The translations under genes and the position numbers were made by a program. From NCBI GenBank assembly GCA_037953745.1, contig JBAKBP010012363.1, positions 1-64,000 of the forward strand: a stretch of 64,000 bases of DNA, read 5' to 3'. This stretch comes from Lithodes maja. Lineage: Eukaryota > Arthropoda > Malacostraca > Decapoda > Lithodidae. Positions within the stretch are counted from its first letter, which is position 1. Each line of letters begins with the position of its first letter. The notes under the pieces are model-generated. The model saw only the letters and a program-made list of their open reading frames with translations, made no database searches and was not told the DNA's origin. Positions 42,613 to 53,259 of this stretch are shown piece by piece.

Positions 42613-44093
42613 GTTGTGAAGTGTTGTTCTGTCTCATTTGTGAATGCTTCCCAGTTAGCTCTTTTATAATTGGTGTATGTGTATTTGTGGCTAGCTGGGG
42701 TGAGTCTGGTTTTGGTGGTGATAATGATCGGGAGGTGGTCAGAGCCTAAGGTTCTGACCACCCTCCAGGATGTTGTGGGGGCGAGTTCTGGGGAGCAAAA
42801 GGTGATGTCTGGAGATGATGGGTTATAGAGGGCTTGGTGATGAATATGGGTATGTTGATGGATGTCGTTAAGGATGATGAGTTTATCTGTTTGGTTGTGT
42901 AGTACCAGCCCTCTGTCTGTGTCGGGGTTGTTGACAAACCAGGCCGACGTCTTGGCGTTGAAGTCACCACCCAGGATGATGTGTGGGGTGTTTGTGATGT
43001 GTTGTAAGTGTGGTCTGTATTCATTTGGTACTGTAGGGGATGTTTGGGGAGGGATGTATGTGTTTATGACGGTTATGTTGGAGTTGTTGCCAATGCGTAT
43101 TTTAATTGATTGTATTTCTGTTGTGTTATCATTTGGGGGGAGGAGGGATTTGGTTTGTACACTGGTTACTATGTATGATATTTCTTTGTGTACCAGGGTG
43201 ATGAGTCCACCGCCCCCGCCGACAGCCCGGTCTTGTCTGATGGTGGTGAAATTATGAAATGTGGGTGTTTTTTGTGTTGTGCGGAGTTTTGTTTCTTGTA
43301 AGATGGCAATGTGTATGTTGTGTTGTTTGATGAAGTGTGAGAGTTTGTGTTTCTTTGTGTTGATGCCATCTATGTTCAATTGGAGAATGTTAATGTTATG
43401 TGCACGATGTATGTTGGGTGCTGCTGCATGAGGATGAGGGGGGGGCTGGGGGTGGGGGTGAGGGAGGGGCTGAGGGTTGTGATGGGTGAGGTGGGATTGG
43501 GGAGCAGGAGATGGGGGTTGGAATGGATTAGGATGGGGTGTGGTGTGTTGAGTTGAGGATGTGGATGGTATGGGAAGGTTAGGTGGGTTAGGGAGGAGAG
43601 GTGGATGGGTTTTAGGGGGGGGAGTGGATGATATGGGGAGGAGAGGTGGACGGGTTTTAGGCGAGGGATTTGACTGGGAGAGGGAGGGGCATGAGGAACA
43701 GGTCCAGGTGTTCGTGTAGTGTTTCTTGGAGGCAAGTGTTGTACAGGTGAAGTGGGTCCAGTTCCCGCATGAATTGCAGAGAACTGAACCCTTAGTGTGG
43801 CGACTCGAAGTGATGGGTTTTGAGCAAGTTGGACATATGTATGTGTACGTGGGTCCTGGGTTGCTCTCAATGTCTCCGGCTAGAAGAAGTCTTCGATAAA
43901 TGACAGCCGGAGAGTCATTTCTCGGTGTAGAAAAAACTGTGTGATGTGTGTGTGTGGTGTGAGAGGTGTGGAAATTCCCGGCGCAACCGAAGCCGCTCCA
44001 AGGACCCGTGCCCCCAGGGAGTGGGCAGGGGATGGTTGTGACGGTTTGGCTCCCGAAACTGCTCCCCGCGGCCGGCATCCGGTTGTCCTCCAC
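42613..44093 (-). CDS. LINE-c N-terminal ORF: 2A-like, PHD finger, endonuclease (truncated by SINE-4)
   Basis: Residues 69-81 (43889-43851) read LLLAGDIESNPGP, the consensus of 2A ribosome-skipping peptides. A PHD-type finger follows (CPTCSKP, CNSCGNWTHFTC, CSSC), then a Pro/His-rich linker and an apurinic-type endonuclease: INILQLNIDG, AILQETKLR, IILGGDFNAKTSAW, LGSDHLPIII. After the endonuclease (NETEQHFTT) the frame runs into nested SINE-4 sequence at about 42612. The continuation is on the other side of it (42209 downwards). 2A peptides at LINE N-termini are known in other animals and trypanosomatids. Confidence 0.85.
43851..43889 (-). other. 2A-like ribosome-skipping motif
   Basis: Codons for LLLAGDIESNPGP; the consensus D-(V/I)-E-x-N-P-G-P is complete. 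Predicted break is between the final Gly and Pro, releasing an 80-residue leader. Activity is inferred, not shown. Confidence 0.8.
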
Positions 44094-44219
44094 TGGTCGT
44101 TGATCTTGTCTCCGGCCGTGGAGGGTTGGCAGCCATCCGCGGTTGGCAGCTCCGGGAGGTGGTCCTACGGCGTAGACGCCGCCACATCAGGACCAAAGGT
44201 TGTACTGTATAAGGTTGTA

Positions 44220-44797
44220 TAAGGTTGTATGTAGGCTGTGTGTGTAATCTATTGTCCTAACGACTCACAACCAGGAAATTATTTCAAACAGTAGACACAA
44301 AACCAGTGTCAAATCAATCAGAAACAACTAATCCAATGCCCATCTACTCATGACTAAATAACCATTGTCAATCTTATGTCCTAACCATCCTAAACCTAAT
44401 CTGATCTCATTTGAAAGAAATAGGCTATATTGTATATATGTTTTTATATATGTTAAAATATATTGTCAACATGCTAAAATATTTGAGCTTTCTCATATGT
44501 TTGATATTATTGTATGACCAGGGAAAATTTCAAACCTCATTACAAACTACAATGTACAGAGTTACATCCAATATAAACAGCCAATAACTGTATTGGATAT
44601 ATGCATTGGTCCCATGTCTAGATTGGAACCCATATGTTCAGAGTCGATGCTGTTACCAATTAGGTGATGAAACTAACCCTCTCAAGTGCGTATATAAGGG
44701 GGCTGTTTATGCATCTGGTTGATCATTTCAACATGCACTATAGGAGGAAAGGCTTTTGTATAACATTAGATACTTACTAGGTACTTACTCTTACCAG
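44220..44797. other. CadN intron; tRNA-like remnant
   Basis: AT-rich. A reverse tRNA-like stretch (ctagattggaacccatatg ... ccaattaggtgatg) at 44620-44690 may be a SINE head. Ends in the exon p acceptor. Confidence 0.4.
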
Positions 44798-45137
44798 GTG
44801 TGTATGTCCTGGTGGAACATGGGGTCCTCAGTGTAAGGTGCTCTCCAGGACTTTCAATGGACGAGGGTGGGCCTGGGTGCCTCCCCTTCCACTCTGCCTA
44901 CCAAATACCCTGTCCTTACAATTCCTCACCACCCATCCCAACGGCCTCCTGCTGTACTCTGGTCCTCTCTCACCCACATCCACCACGCCCACCCCCACGC
45001 CCATGTTGGCTGTACAGCTGGTGGGGGGGCGGCCGGAAGTGCTGGTAGAAGGCAAGGGTGGGCCGCTGAAACTCCAGATAAACACGACACTCCACGATGG
45101 TGATTGGCACTCGCTCCACCTCACACTTCATGACCAG
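44798..45137 (+). CDS. CadN: Neural cadherin, exon p (EGF end, LamG start)
   Basis: Acceptor tactcttaccag; phase 2 in, 0 out; donor gtaggc. Finishes the EGF with CVCPGGTWGPQC and begins laminin-G: FNGRGWAWVPPLPLC, LSLQFLTTHPNGLLLYSGP, VEGKGGPLKLQIN, LHDGDWHSLHLTLHDQ. Matches FRGNGWAWYPPLEMC, TRKPDGLIIYNGP and LDDGEWHRIDL of Drosophila CadN. Confidence 0.95.
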
Positions 45138-46011
45138 GTAGGCTTGGGAAAAGAAGGTACAGTCATTCATGAATTCAATGTGAGCATTCTCATTACATTG
45201 CAACAGACATGTTTCAGCAATACAGAAAATTGTAACACACGTTAATTGTCAGCTGGCCTCAGATAGGGCATCAATCATAATCTTCATTTCCAAATTTTCT
45301 TTTTGAGAATATCTGCCACTAATAATACCCAATATCACATGTAAACTAGATGAAACATTTAAGTGAATGAATATACAGTAAGCATACAGCCTTTATCTTA
45401 ACTGGGCGAGGAATTGTAATGTGCCTATCTTGATCACTTAACAGTGACTTAATTCTGATAATGGAGTGCATTATGCACAATGAAAACAATCTAATAACAC
45501 AAAGCCAAGTAGCTTGTTTTTCTTTGCCGATAACATTTCTCGCTCGGTTATGATGAACACTGTATAAGGCAGGTATTACAAAAGACCTTTTTGCAGGCAA
45601 TATTGTTTACCCATTTTCCAGTAACAAATTCTAAATTTGAGTTATATTAGAATTAAACTCAATTAAATGCTCAACAAGTAACCTCTGGAACCCTCTCTCT
45701 CAATTCATCTTTCCCTCATTCTATGACTGAACCTACTTTAACCTCCATGTGGCTACACATTTTGACTCTAAGGTACTTTGAATTTGGCTCCCTGTCACTC
45801 CTTTTAACTTTGGGGGACGCTTGTTACAGGCAGCATTGCCTTTTGTCTCCTTCTTACACAGACAAAAAATACCCAACATAATTTATCTTCAGTCTACTTC
45901 CCAGTACTAGTACAGAAGAGCCCAAAATGTTTACAAGAGCACACTTGCTCATTCGAAATTGTCGGAGATAATGCTTGTTTAATAATTTAATACCGTTATA
46001 ATGACCTGCAG
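45138..46011. other. CadN intron; LINE-a 3' fragment
   Basis: 45690-45868 (+) matches the LINE-a tail (ctctggaaccctctctctc, ctttgaatttggctccctg, gtctccttcttacacaga). Nothing else recognised. Confidence 0.6.
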
Positions 46012-46260
46012 GGCATACTGCTGATGGTGGACCTGTGTGGGCGGGGGTGGCAGGAAGGTGCGAAGGATGGATCCCACTGCCTGGCCCGAGAAAGGTGGAG
46101 AGGGGGCGCTGGAGGTGGATCAGGTTGGCTGGGATCGGGGCCGCTGCAGGTTGGCGGGGTGGCCCATTCACCCTTCCCGGCCGAGGTCCACGGCTGGCAG
46201 GAGGCACCCACCACACACAATCTTCACGGTTGTCTCGGTCGTCTCATGATAAGCTCTCAA
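46012..46260 (+). CDS. CadN: Neural cadherin, exon q (LamG)
   Basis: 83 codons, phase 0/0, acceptor tgacctgcag, donor gtaata. Encodes GILLMVDLCGRGWQEG, a Gly/Arg-rich loop, GPLQVGGVAHSPFPAEVHGW, and HNLHGCLGRLMISSQ. Aligns with IRMVVDFCKSAE, NAPLQVGGLY and FDGCIRNLVHNS in Drosophila CadN. The expected continuation (LYDLxxPG...) is not found in the window. Confidence 0.92.
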
Positions 46261-46290
46261 GTAATAATGTCATTTTACTCTCTAAGACAT

Positions 46291-46707
46291 GGTGATGGGC
46301 TGGTCTATCAGAGTGAGAACTGAGCGATCTCTGCCATACCCATAGCTTACTCTGACTGTTCCTTTTACTTATATATTTTCTAGATCTCAAGTGACGGCAT
46401 CTCTTGCGTGGATTGACCTCCTAATCTACCAAGATTGGAAGCCAAAGCGTCACATCTTTCCTTTGCCCCTCAACTTTCTCTTCATAATTGCTGTGGGGCA
46501 CAGGGCCCTGGGTGGGGCTTTGGTTTCCCGGGTGTTTCCGCACCCTCCTCAGCTCCCCGCCATGGAGTGGCTTCGGTCACCCAGGCTTTATTGTGGTCGG
46601 CAGGGAGGGTTCTGTGGGGGCGCTTGGTTATGGCCTTGGCCTTGCTCGGGGCCTTGGGGCTGTTCGGCCAGGCAGCTTGGGGAAAAACAACAACAACAAC
46701 AACAACA
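46291..46707 (+). mobile_element. SINE-4 with 14-bp target duplication
   Basis: Flanked by actctctaagacat at 46277-46290 and 46708-46721. Starts ggtgatgggctggtctatc, ends cttggggaa + (caa)n. About 30 bp downstream of the exon q donor. Confidence 0.9.
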
Positions 46708-46715
46708 ACTCTCTA

Positions 46716-49318
46716 AGACATCCATCAACATACCCATATTCCTCACCAAGCCCTCTATAACCCATCATCTCCAGACATCACCTTTTGCTCCCCAGAACTC
46801 GCCCCCACAACATCCTGGAGGGTGGTCAGAACCTTAGGCTCTGACCACCTCCCGATCATTATCACCACCAAAACCAGACTCACCCCAGCTAGCCACAAAC
46901 ACACATACACCAATTATAAAAGAGCTAACTGGGAAGCATTTACAAATGAGACCGAACAACACTTCACAACTCTAAACAGTACACCCATCACTAACATCAA
47001 CAATGCTGTACACATACTCAATAAAACTATCCAAAACGCTGACAAGAAACACATTCCAAGAGGTAACAGAAAAAGACACAACCCCAACTTCACAACAGAA
47101 ATTCAAAACCTCATCAGACAACGCGACACACTGAAACACTCCCCAGCACCCCACACACAAGACATCACACAACAAATTCAAGCACTCAACACCCAAACTA
47201 ACAACAAAATACAAGAACAACAAAAACTAAATTGGAATAACTTCCTACAAACACTTGATCACAAAACAAACCCCAAAAAACTCTACAAAACACTAAACAG
47301 CATCACACTTTCCAACAGCAACACAACACAATCACATGCTGCAATCACAACAACAGACTCTACTCCTTCATGTAAACAACAAGCAAACACTCTCATCAAT
47401 CACTTCTCACATGTCAGCCACCTAAAACCTCACAAAGACGACCGACGTGTCATCCGACGTAAGAGACAATTCCCCACAGACCCTGACTATACACCCTTCA
47501 CCAATCACCAGACAAAGCATATCATCAACAATCTCAAGCACTCACCCGCCTGTGGCCTAGACAACATAAGCAACATACACCTCAGACACCTGGGACCACA
47601 AGGCATACAAACACTCACTAACATATCAAACTACAGCTATTCACACAACACAATACCAGACATTTGGAAGCATGGTATCATCATCACATTCCCCAAACCC
47701 AACAAAGACCCCACGCTACCCTCCTCGCACCGCCCCATTACACCCTTTGCTCCCCCTCCAAAGTCATGGAACGCCTAGTATTACAACTAATTACACCCGA
47801 CCTACCCCTAGCTCCAACACAACATGGCTTTAGGCCACTGCACTCCACAAACACTCTTCTCACAGACCTTACACAAAGAGCTTTTGACGGCATCAACTCA
47901 GCTAGACCACCACACAGATCACTATTAGCCACACTCGACATTAGTAAAGCCTTCGATGCCATCCCACGCCACAACCTAACAAACAAAATCTACAACACAA
48001 ACATGCACAACAACACAAAAAGGTGGCTGGCCAACTTCCTAGCAGGCAGATGTGCACACGTATCTTTTGCCGGTCAGTCATCTAAAATCAGAAACTTTCC
48101 AAACGGAGTCCCACAAGGATCCGTCCTATCGCCCGCACTCTTCAATCTGTACATGCACGATATAACTACACCCAATACTCCCCAAATAAACTTAGCCTCC
48201 TATGCAGATGACATAACACTCACATGCACACACCATGACCCAAGAAGAGCAACAGATCTCCTTCAACCCTATCTCAACACACTACATGGCTGGTGCACTA
48301 CAAACAGACTTAATCTAGCCCCAGCCAAATCCACCGCAACCCTGCTCACAAGCTGGACAGGTGAACACGAATACATCCCTCAACTCACCATAAACAACAC
48401 ACCCCTAACACATACACACACACCCAAAATCCTAGGAGTAACATATGATACTCATATGACATTCAAACAGCACACCACAAACATTAAAAAGAAACTGACA
48501 CCCAGACTTAACGCCCTCAGGTCACTTGCTCACACAAAATTTGGACACAACAAAGAAACTACCACCACAGTATATAAACAATACATAAGATCAGTAATGG
48601 AATACGCAAGCCCAGCCTGGGCTTCTAACCTAGCTGAAACACATCATTAGACCTTACAGACTATTCAAAACAAAGCCCTGAAGATCATTACAGGCTGCAC
48701 AGCTACTGCACCCACAGATCATCTACATCAAGAAACCAAAATCCTCAAAGTCAAAGACCATCTGGACATGAGAGGCACTCAATTCCTGGCAGCAGCCTCC
48801 ACGAACCAAGACCACCCACTAAACTACATGGCAACACACCCACAGACACCAAGAAATATCAAAACAACACCCAGCACACGGTATCACACACAATTATTGT
48901 CCTCTCTCCCTCCCTGCCCACCCCGAACCAACTTCCAGAAGCACATCCATACTCATATCTCTCGCCAATCCATCCACTCACTCACAGACAACACGCAGCT
49001 GCATGCACGACCTCCCGAAATCCATCCTTCCGAATCCTCCCTCCCTCGCGAGGACAGAGTCCACCTGGCCAGGCTGAGATGCGGACACCATCCAGCTCTC
49101 CTGAGCTATCAGAAGAGACTGGATGACTCCGTTGTCGACGCCTGCCCGGGATGTAACGCAGCACCCCATACCATTAAACACATCATAGAAGACTGCATTT
49201 CACACAACCACTTACGCCAACAACACAACCTACACTCAATGAGAGCTCTGTGGGAAAGCCCGATCGTGGCCATGGCCTTCCTCAGGGACTCGGGGCTGTT
49301 CGGCCAGGCAGCTTAGGG

Positions 49319-49359
<41 letters not shown>

Positions 49360-49360
49360 C
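46716..49360 (+). mobile_element. LINE-c copy, 5'-truncated
   Basis: Begins inside the endonuclease (catccatcaacatacccat) and runs to the (aac)n tail (49319-49360). Translation blocks at 46822-47778, 47664-48650 and 48768-49316 follow the same protein as the 39844-44205 copy. They are separated by a 1-nt loss near 47735 and a TAG near 48648. Nucleotide identity with the other copy looks very high. Confidence 0.9.
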
Positions 49361-49504
49361 TAACTAATTGGGCAAACATCTTAACATATGAAAACTAATG
49401 AGGCTAAACATGAGGGAGAAGGGTGTCCACAAAAACTCCCCCTCTCCCCTTCCCTGGAACCACGGTCAGGTCACGTGATCAATACCGGATGTACAATTCC
49501 AGTT

Positions 49505-49705
49505 TCCTTTGGACTTTAACCCATTGAGTACCGTGACATCCTTTTAATTATATTCTGCCAATGATTAGACAATCTTATTCAGCTTAGGAAGGACCCTAGC
49601 AAGTAAAAGGCTTCAAACTATCCCAACCAACTCTTTTCACTACCACAGATCCTTCCTAAGCTGCATAATATCGTCTAAATATAGCTAGAATATAATATAA
49701 TATAC
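49505..49705. mobile_element. MITE-A-like copy
   Basis: aacccattgagtaccgtgac, caatgattagacaatcttattc and aatatcgtctaaatatagct. Confidence 0.5.
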
Positions 49706-49894
49706 AAACATGATCCTACACTTATCCACCCTATTCAACATCTGACAGACATTAATACAACACAGAGCGAGGCAAACGTAATGACAGATGACACATGACT
49801 TATTAACGCCACCATACTTTTATTAATCCCACTTACATTATATATACTGCACCAAACCACCCACCTATAGTTCCCATGGGATCAAGTCTATTTA

Positions 49895-50045
49895 TTTATC
49901 TTGGTGGTGTAATGGTTAGTGTTTAAAAAACTGTGTGTGATAACCCAGGTTCGAATCCCGGTGGATCACATAATATGCTTGCATTAATTTCATTTAAAGA
50001 TGTTTGGTGTTGTGGTGAAATTAATAAATATATAGATTACATATT
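49895..50045 (+). mobile_element. SINE-1 copy
   Basis: cttggtggtgtaatggttag and B box caggttcgaatcccgg, followed by a body like 10617-10800 (agatgtttggtgttgtgg). Confidence 0.75.
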
Positions 50046-50059
50046 TACCTCAACATAAT

Positions 50060-50140
50060 TATTATTGCTTACATTATTGTATTATTATTATTGTTATTAT
50101 TAGTATTAGTATTATAATTAATATTATTATTATTATTTTG
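50060..50140. repeat. (ATT)n microsatellite
   Basis: attattatta-rich stretch. Confidence 0.85.
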
Positions 50141-50314
50141 GTTATTCACTCAAGGTGGTGTTAGGCTATCACGTGATCAACACCAGGTGCACAGGTTAAC
50201 AGAGAGTGGTTTGGACTTTGGACGGAGGACATAATCACAGGAAATACGGTTGGCCGAGAACACTGAGTAAACAATTTACTGTTGCTGGGGACCATAAACA
50301 GTGGCCAGGGGTTA

Positions 50315-50645
50315 ACACAGCCCACCTCGATTGTTTTCTCTTTCTCTCCCTCTCTCTGTGGCTTGTATCCATTCGGCTCTATTCAGCCTACTGTTTTAAG
50401 ATGTTTACCCCCATCCAGGTGTCAATATTTTCCTGGTAGCGAGCCAGCAGATATATATTTTTGTTTTGACAGTAAGCTAAATTTTTCCATTTTTCCATAC
50501 AATGCTGGCGAGTGATCGACACCTGGATGGGGATAAACGTCTTAAAACAGTTGGCTGAATGGGGCCAAATGGATACAAGCCAGGGAAAGAGAGAACAGGA
50601 GAGACGGATACAACAAAGCCGGTGATCCTCCTTAACACAGTTGAC
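50315..50645. mobile_element. Foldback element D copy
   Basis: cttgtatccattcggctct mirrored by ggggccaaatggatacaag; polypyrimidine/polypurine ends. Confidence 0.7.
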
Positions 50646-51009
50646 ATCATTCATAGCCCACATTTTTAATATTATTATTATTAGTATTAAAAATAATATG
50701 AACATTTGGTATGCAAATACAGTATATTTAACCGAACGAAGATCGGCAAATCGGTTTAAATGTTACAAGAAGAGCCCCAATATTGTTGGATACGATTATA
50801 CCGGGTATATAATTATATACAGTATATAACGGTATATATATATAATTCGTGAGCTACCTAGTGATATAAAGAAAGCGAGACAGAATTATAAAGAGCAAGA
50901 GTTAGAGTGTGTGTGTGTCAATATTATACAAACACCACCTTGTATCAGCAGCAGGATAGTCAAAGTTAATACCATTCAGAAGAATACCGTAATACCTGAT
51001 GGACGGTAC

Positions 51010-51400
51010 CCTTAAGGGGAGTTGGGCCGATTTTCTGGACCACGTTCTCCCTCATGTTTAGCCCCATTAGTTTTCAGATACTAAGATGTTTGCCCCATTA
51101 GTTAGTAGATTTTAAGACCTTTCGCCCCATTTCATCGTCAATATTTAGACCTTTCGTGCTATTTAGGGGTAGATTTTTCCCCTGGCGAACGATAGTGAAC
51201 CTGTAATGTTGGATGACCCGGCCTTCGGCCGGAAATTTTTTCTACCAAAACATTTACAAATTAATCTAGAAGGGGGATCTATTGGATGTTTTTGTTGAAA
51301 TTTGATGGAGGTCAAGGGCGGAAACTAGAAAACTAATGAATATATTCAAAAAACGCCCCAAAAGTGAACCATCCCCCCTTAAACCGAGTGCCTCACACCT
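51010..51400 (-). mobile_element. MITE-C copy, reverse
   Basis: ccttaaggggagttgggccg, tagccccattagttttcag, acctttcgtgctatttagg, cggccttcggccgg. Confidence 0.7.
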
Positions 51401-51499
51401 ATTATCAGTTATATGAAGGATTGCAACAGATAACATTACTGCCATAAAGCAATTGTGGTAGTTATGTCAAGTACAAAGGTTGTATAACATTATCGGCTG

Positions 51500-51552
51500 T
51501 ATGTGTGTGTGTGTGTGTGTGTGTGCGTGCGTGTGTGTGCGTGCGTGTGTAA
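51500..51552. repeat. (TG)n microsatellite
   Basis: tgtgtgtgtg run with gcgtgc interruptions; a second CA run lies at 51831-51858. Confidence 0.95.
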
Positions 51553-52078
51553 CAAATTTTCTACCCCAGTAAATAATACTGCATCAATTTTCGAAATATG
51601 ATGACGCCCCCACACTTAAATGACACACACGTCCATCATTTTGAGTTGTTATCCAATGTTATTTTCAAGCTTCATCTGTTCTATTATGCGCATCATCCAA
51701 GTCATTTCTAGCTTATTATTTCTTTCTAAAATCTGCTTACACATACATATACTTTTCAGAAATTCAGTGTAGACAGGGATGCATGCACACGCATGCAATT
51801 ACTATCAGTTAGTCATCAGGTCGTCATCACACACACACACACACACGCACACACACCATGACCTCCAGAGTCCGTTTCCGCGCAAACAACCACCAGACCA
51901 GAAGACATTATTGGGATGGAATTTGTGCTGTACCTAGTATCAGTGCATTACCACAAAGCCCACCGAAACGTCAATAAAATACCCTCATTGTTCCCTGATT
52001 AAATAGCACTGTATGAATATTCCCATATTCAAAATATGCTCTAGGGGTGCAATGCCTGGTGAGTTATCTGCTCAACAG

Positions 52079-52340
52079 GTGGCGTTGTGTGTGTGTAAGT
52101 GTGAGAGTCCGAGTGTAGAGGGTGAGACAGTGAAGCACGGGAACGAGATGGCTTCAGAGATGGGGTCGTTTCGGGCCATGAGTGAGCACCGTGCCTCATG
52201 TGAAGGCAAGATGGCAGGTGCTCGTTGTACTCTACGTGCTTCACATGTCTCACTCCCTAGACTGGAACAAGACCTCACGGGCTTCACTGTTCATTGTAAA
52301 GCGGTGAATGTTAAGGCTCTCAGCCTATGCCCGAGAGGAA
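52079..52340 (+). CDS. Possible exon of unknown identity
   Basis: An open frame between an acceptor-like ctgctcaacag and a strong donor gaggaa|gtaagt. It encodes about 87 Cys-containing residues (CVCKCESPSVEGE, ARCTLRASHVSLPRLE, VHCKAVNVKALSLC). Entry phase 0 would fit exon q of CadN, but the sequence does not resemble the expected LamG end or EGF. It could be chance, a diverged CadN exon, or part of another gene; I do not recognise it. Confidence 0.25.
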
Positions 52341-52489
52341 GTAAGTTGGAATATAGAAAAAAAAAAAAAAAAAAAAAGACCACAACATATCCCATCTGTA
52401 TTCAACACACCCACCCAAATACAGTATGATAAACTACATCATAACCCCATTGTAACCGGTTGGTGGAAGGCGTAGGGTGATCAAGAACG

Positions 52490-52800
52490 TGTCAATAAGT
52501 AACACCCCGTTATTAACATGAATCATCAATTACAAACTCCAATGTACACTTGACCAAAAACAATCTTTACACTGGTGAGCTGTAAATAATCTAGTGTGAA
52601 CGGAATGAATCAGGTGAAACCTACGTCTGTGAGGTATTATCATAAGATTTCGACCCACTTCCAGAATGTTTAGAGCGTTAGTGTAAAAATTGTTTTTTGG
52701 TCGAGTGTACTTGAATAAACTAATGAAAGCATATGGTCCTACCGGGATTCGAACTCAGGACACCACACCCAGAACATAAACATATAATCCCAGAGACGCA
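52490..52800 (-). mobile_element. SINE-1 copy split by MITE-G
   Basis: aagtaacaccccgttattaac and, after the insert, cttgaataaactaatgaaagc, then tRNA-like head in reverse (gggattcgaactcagg). The pre-insertion form is visible at 62396-62545. Confidence 0.8.
52547..52707. mobile_element. MITE-G, TA-flanked (Tc1/mariner-like)
   Basis: 161 bp with inverted ends cacttgaccaaaaacaatc / attgttttttggtcgagtg, flanked by TA on each side. A second copy lies at 63319-63480. Confidence 0.8.
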
Positions 52801-53018
52801 CCTTGTAATATTCAGCAAGACCCCAAGACCCTCCGAGCATTACAAACACCAATGTATCCCCCGGTAGTCAAGGTCTTCCCTACAGCAGAAATCATTAGTT
52901 CGCCTAAGACCATGATCATAATTAGTGTCAAATCTAAAGAGGCATGTACAGTTGCCCAAATAAGTTCTGTTCCTCTCCATGATCTTATACATGGAAATAT
53001 AATGCGCATGATTTAATT

Positions 53019-53255
53019 AACCCTTTCACGCACAAAACGCCATTGGGGCCTATTCTGGGATACTTTAAAGCCATTGTGACCATCAGGGGTGTTTATAAAC
53101 CTTTAGTTTATTTACTTCAACGTCTGCAGTTGTCTTTGAGCTAGCTGTGGGCAGAAATTTTTTTTTTTGAGAGGTAATTATAAGATTGAGATAACTCTAT
53201 TTCTGATTGCTAATCGGCAACCCTGGCGTCCATACGTGCGTGAAAGGGTTTTAAG
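53019..53255. mobile_element. MITE-B copy
   Basis: ttaaccctttcacgcacaaaacg to cgtgcgtgaaagggttt, with the family interior (actttaaagccattgtgacc, tctgcagttgtctttgag). Confidence 0.75.
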
Positions 53256-53259
53256 AGTG

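Larger units (their letters stand above)
39844..44205 (-). mobile_element. LINE-c: near full-length non-LTR element with 2A-like peptide and PHD finger
   Basis: Bounded by 13-bp target duplications tgtataaggttgt (39831-39843 and 44206-44218). The 3' end carries a (caa)n tail. The - strand order is 5' UTR, ORF with 2A-like motif, PHD finger, endonuclease, RT, terminal Cys/His motif. Interrupted by a nested SINE-4 (42210-42612), a stop near 41710 and a frameshift near 41780, so this copy is not autonomous. The insertion point is about 25 bp inside the intron after exon o. Confidence 0.88.

Noticed and set aside
43376..43870. 164-codon Pro/Ser/Thr frame opposite LINE-c
   Set aside because: Shadow of the Pro-rich linker of the LINE-c ORF in another frame.
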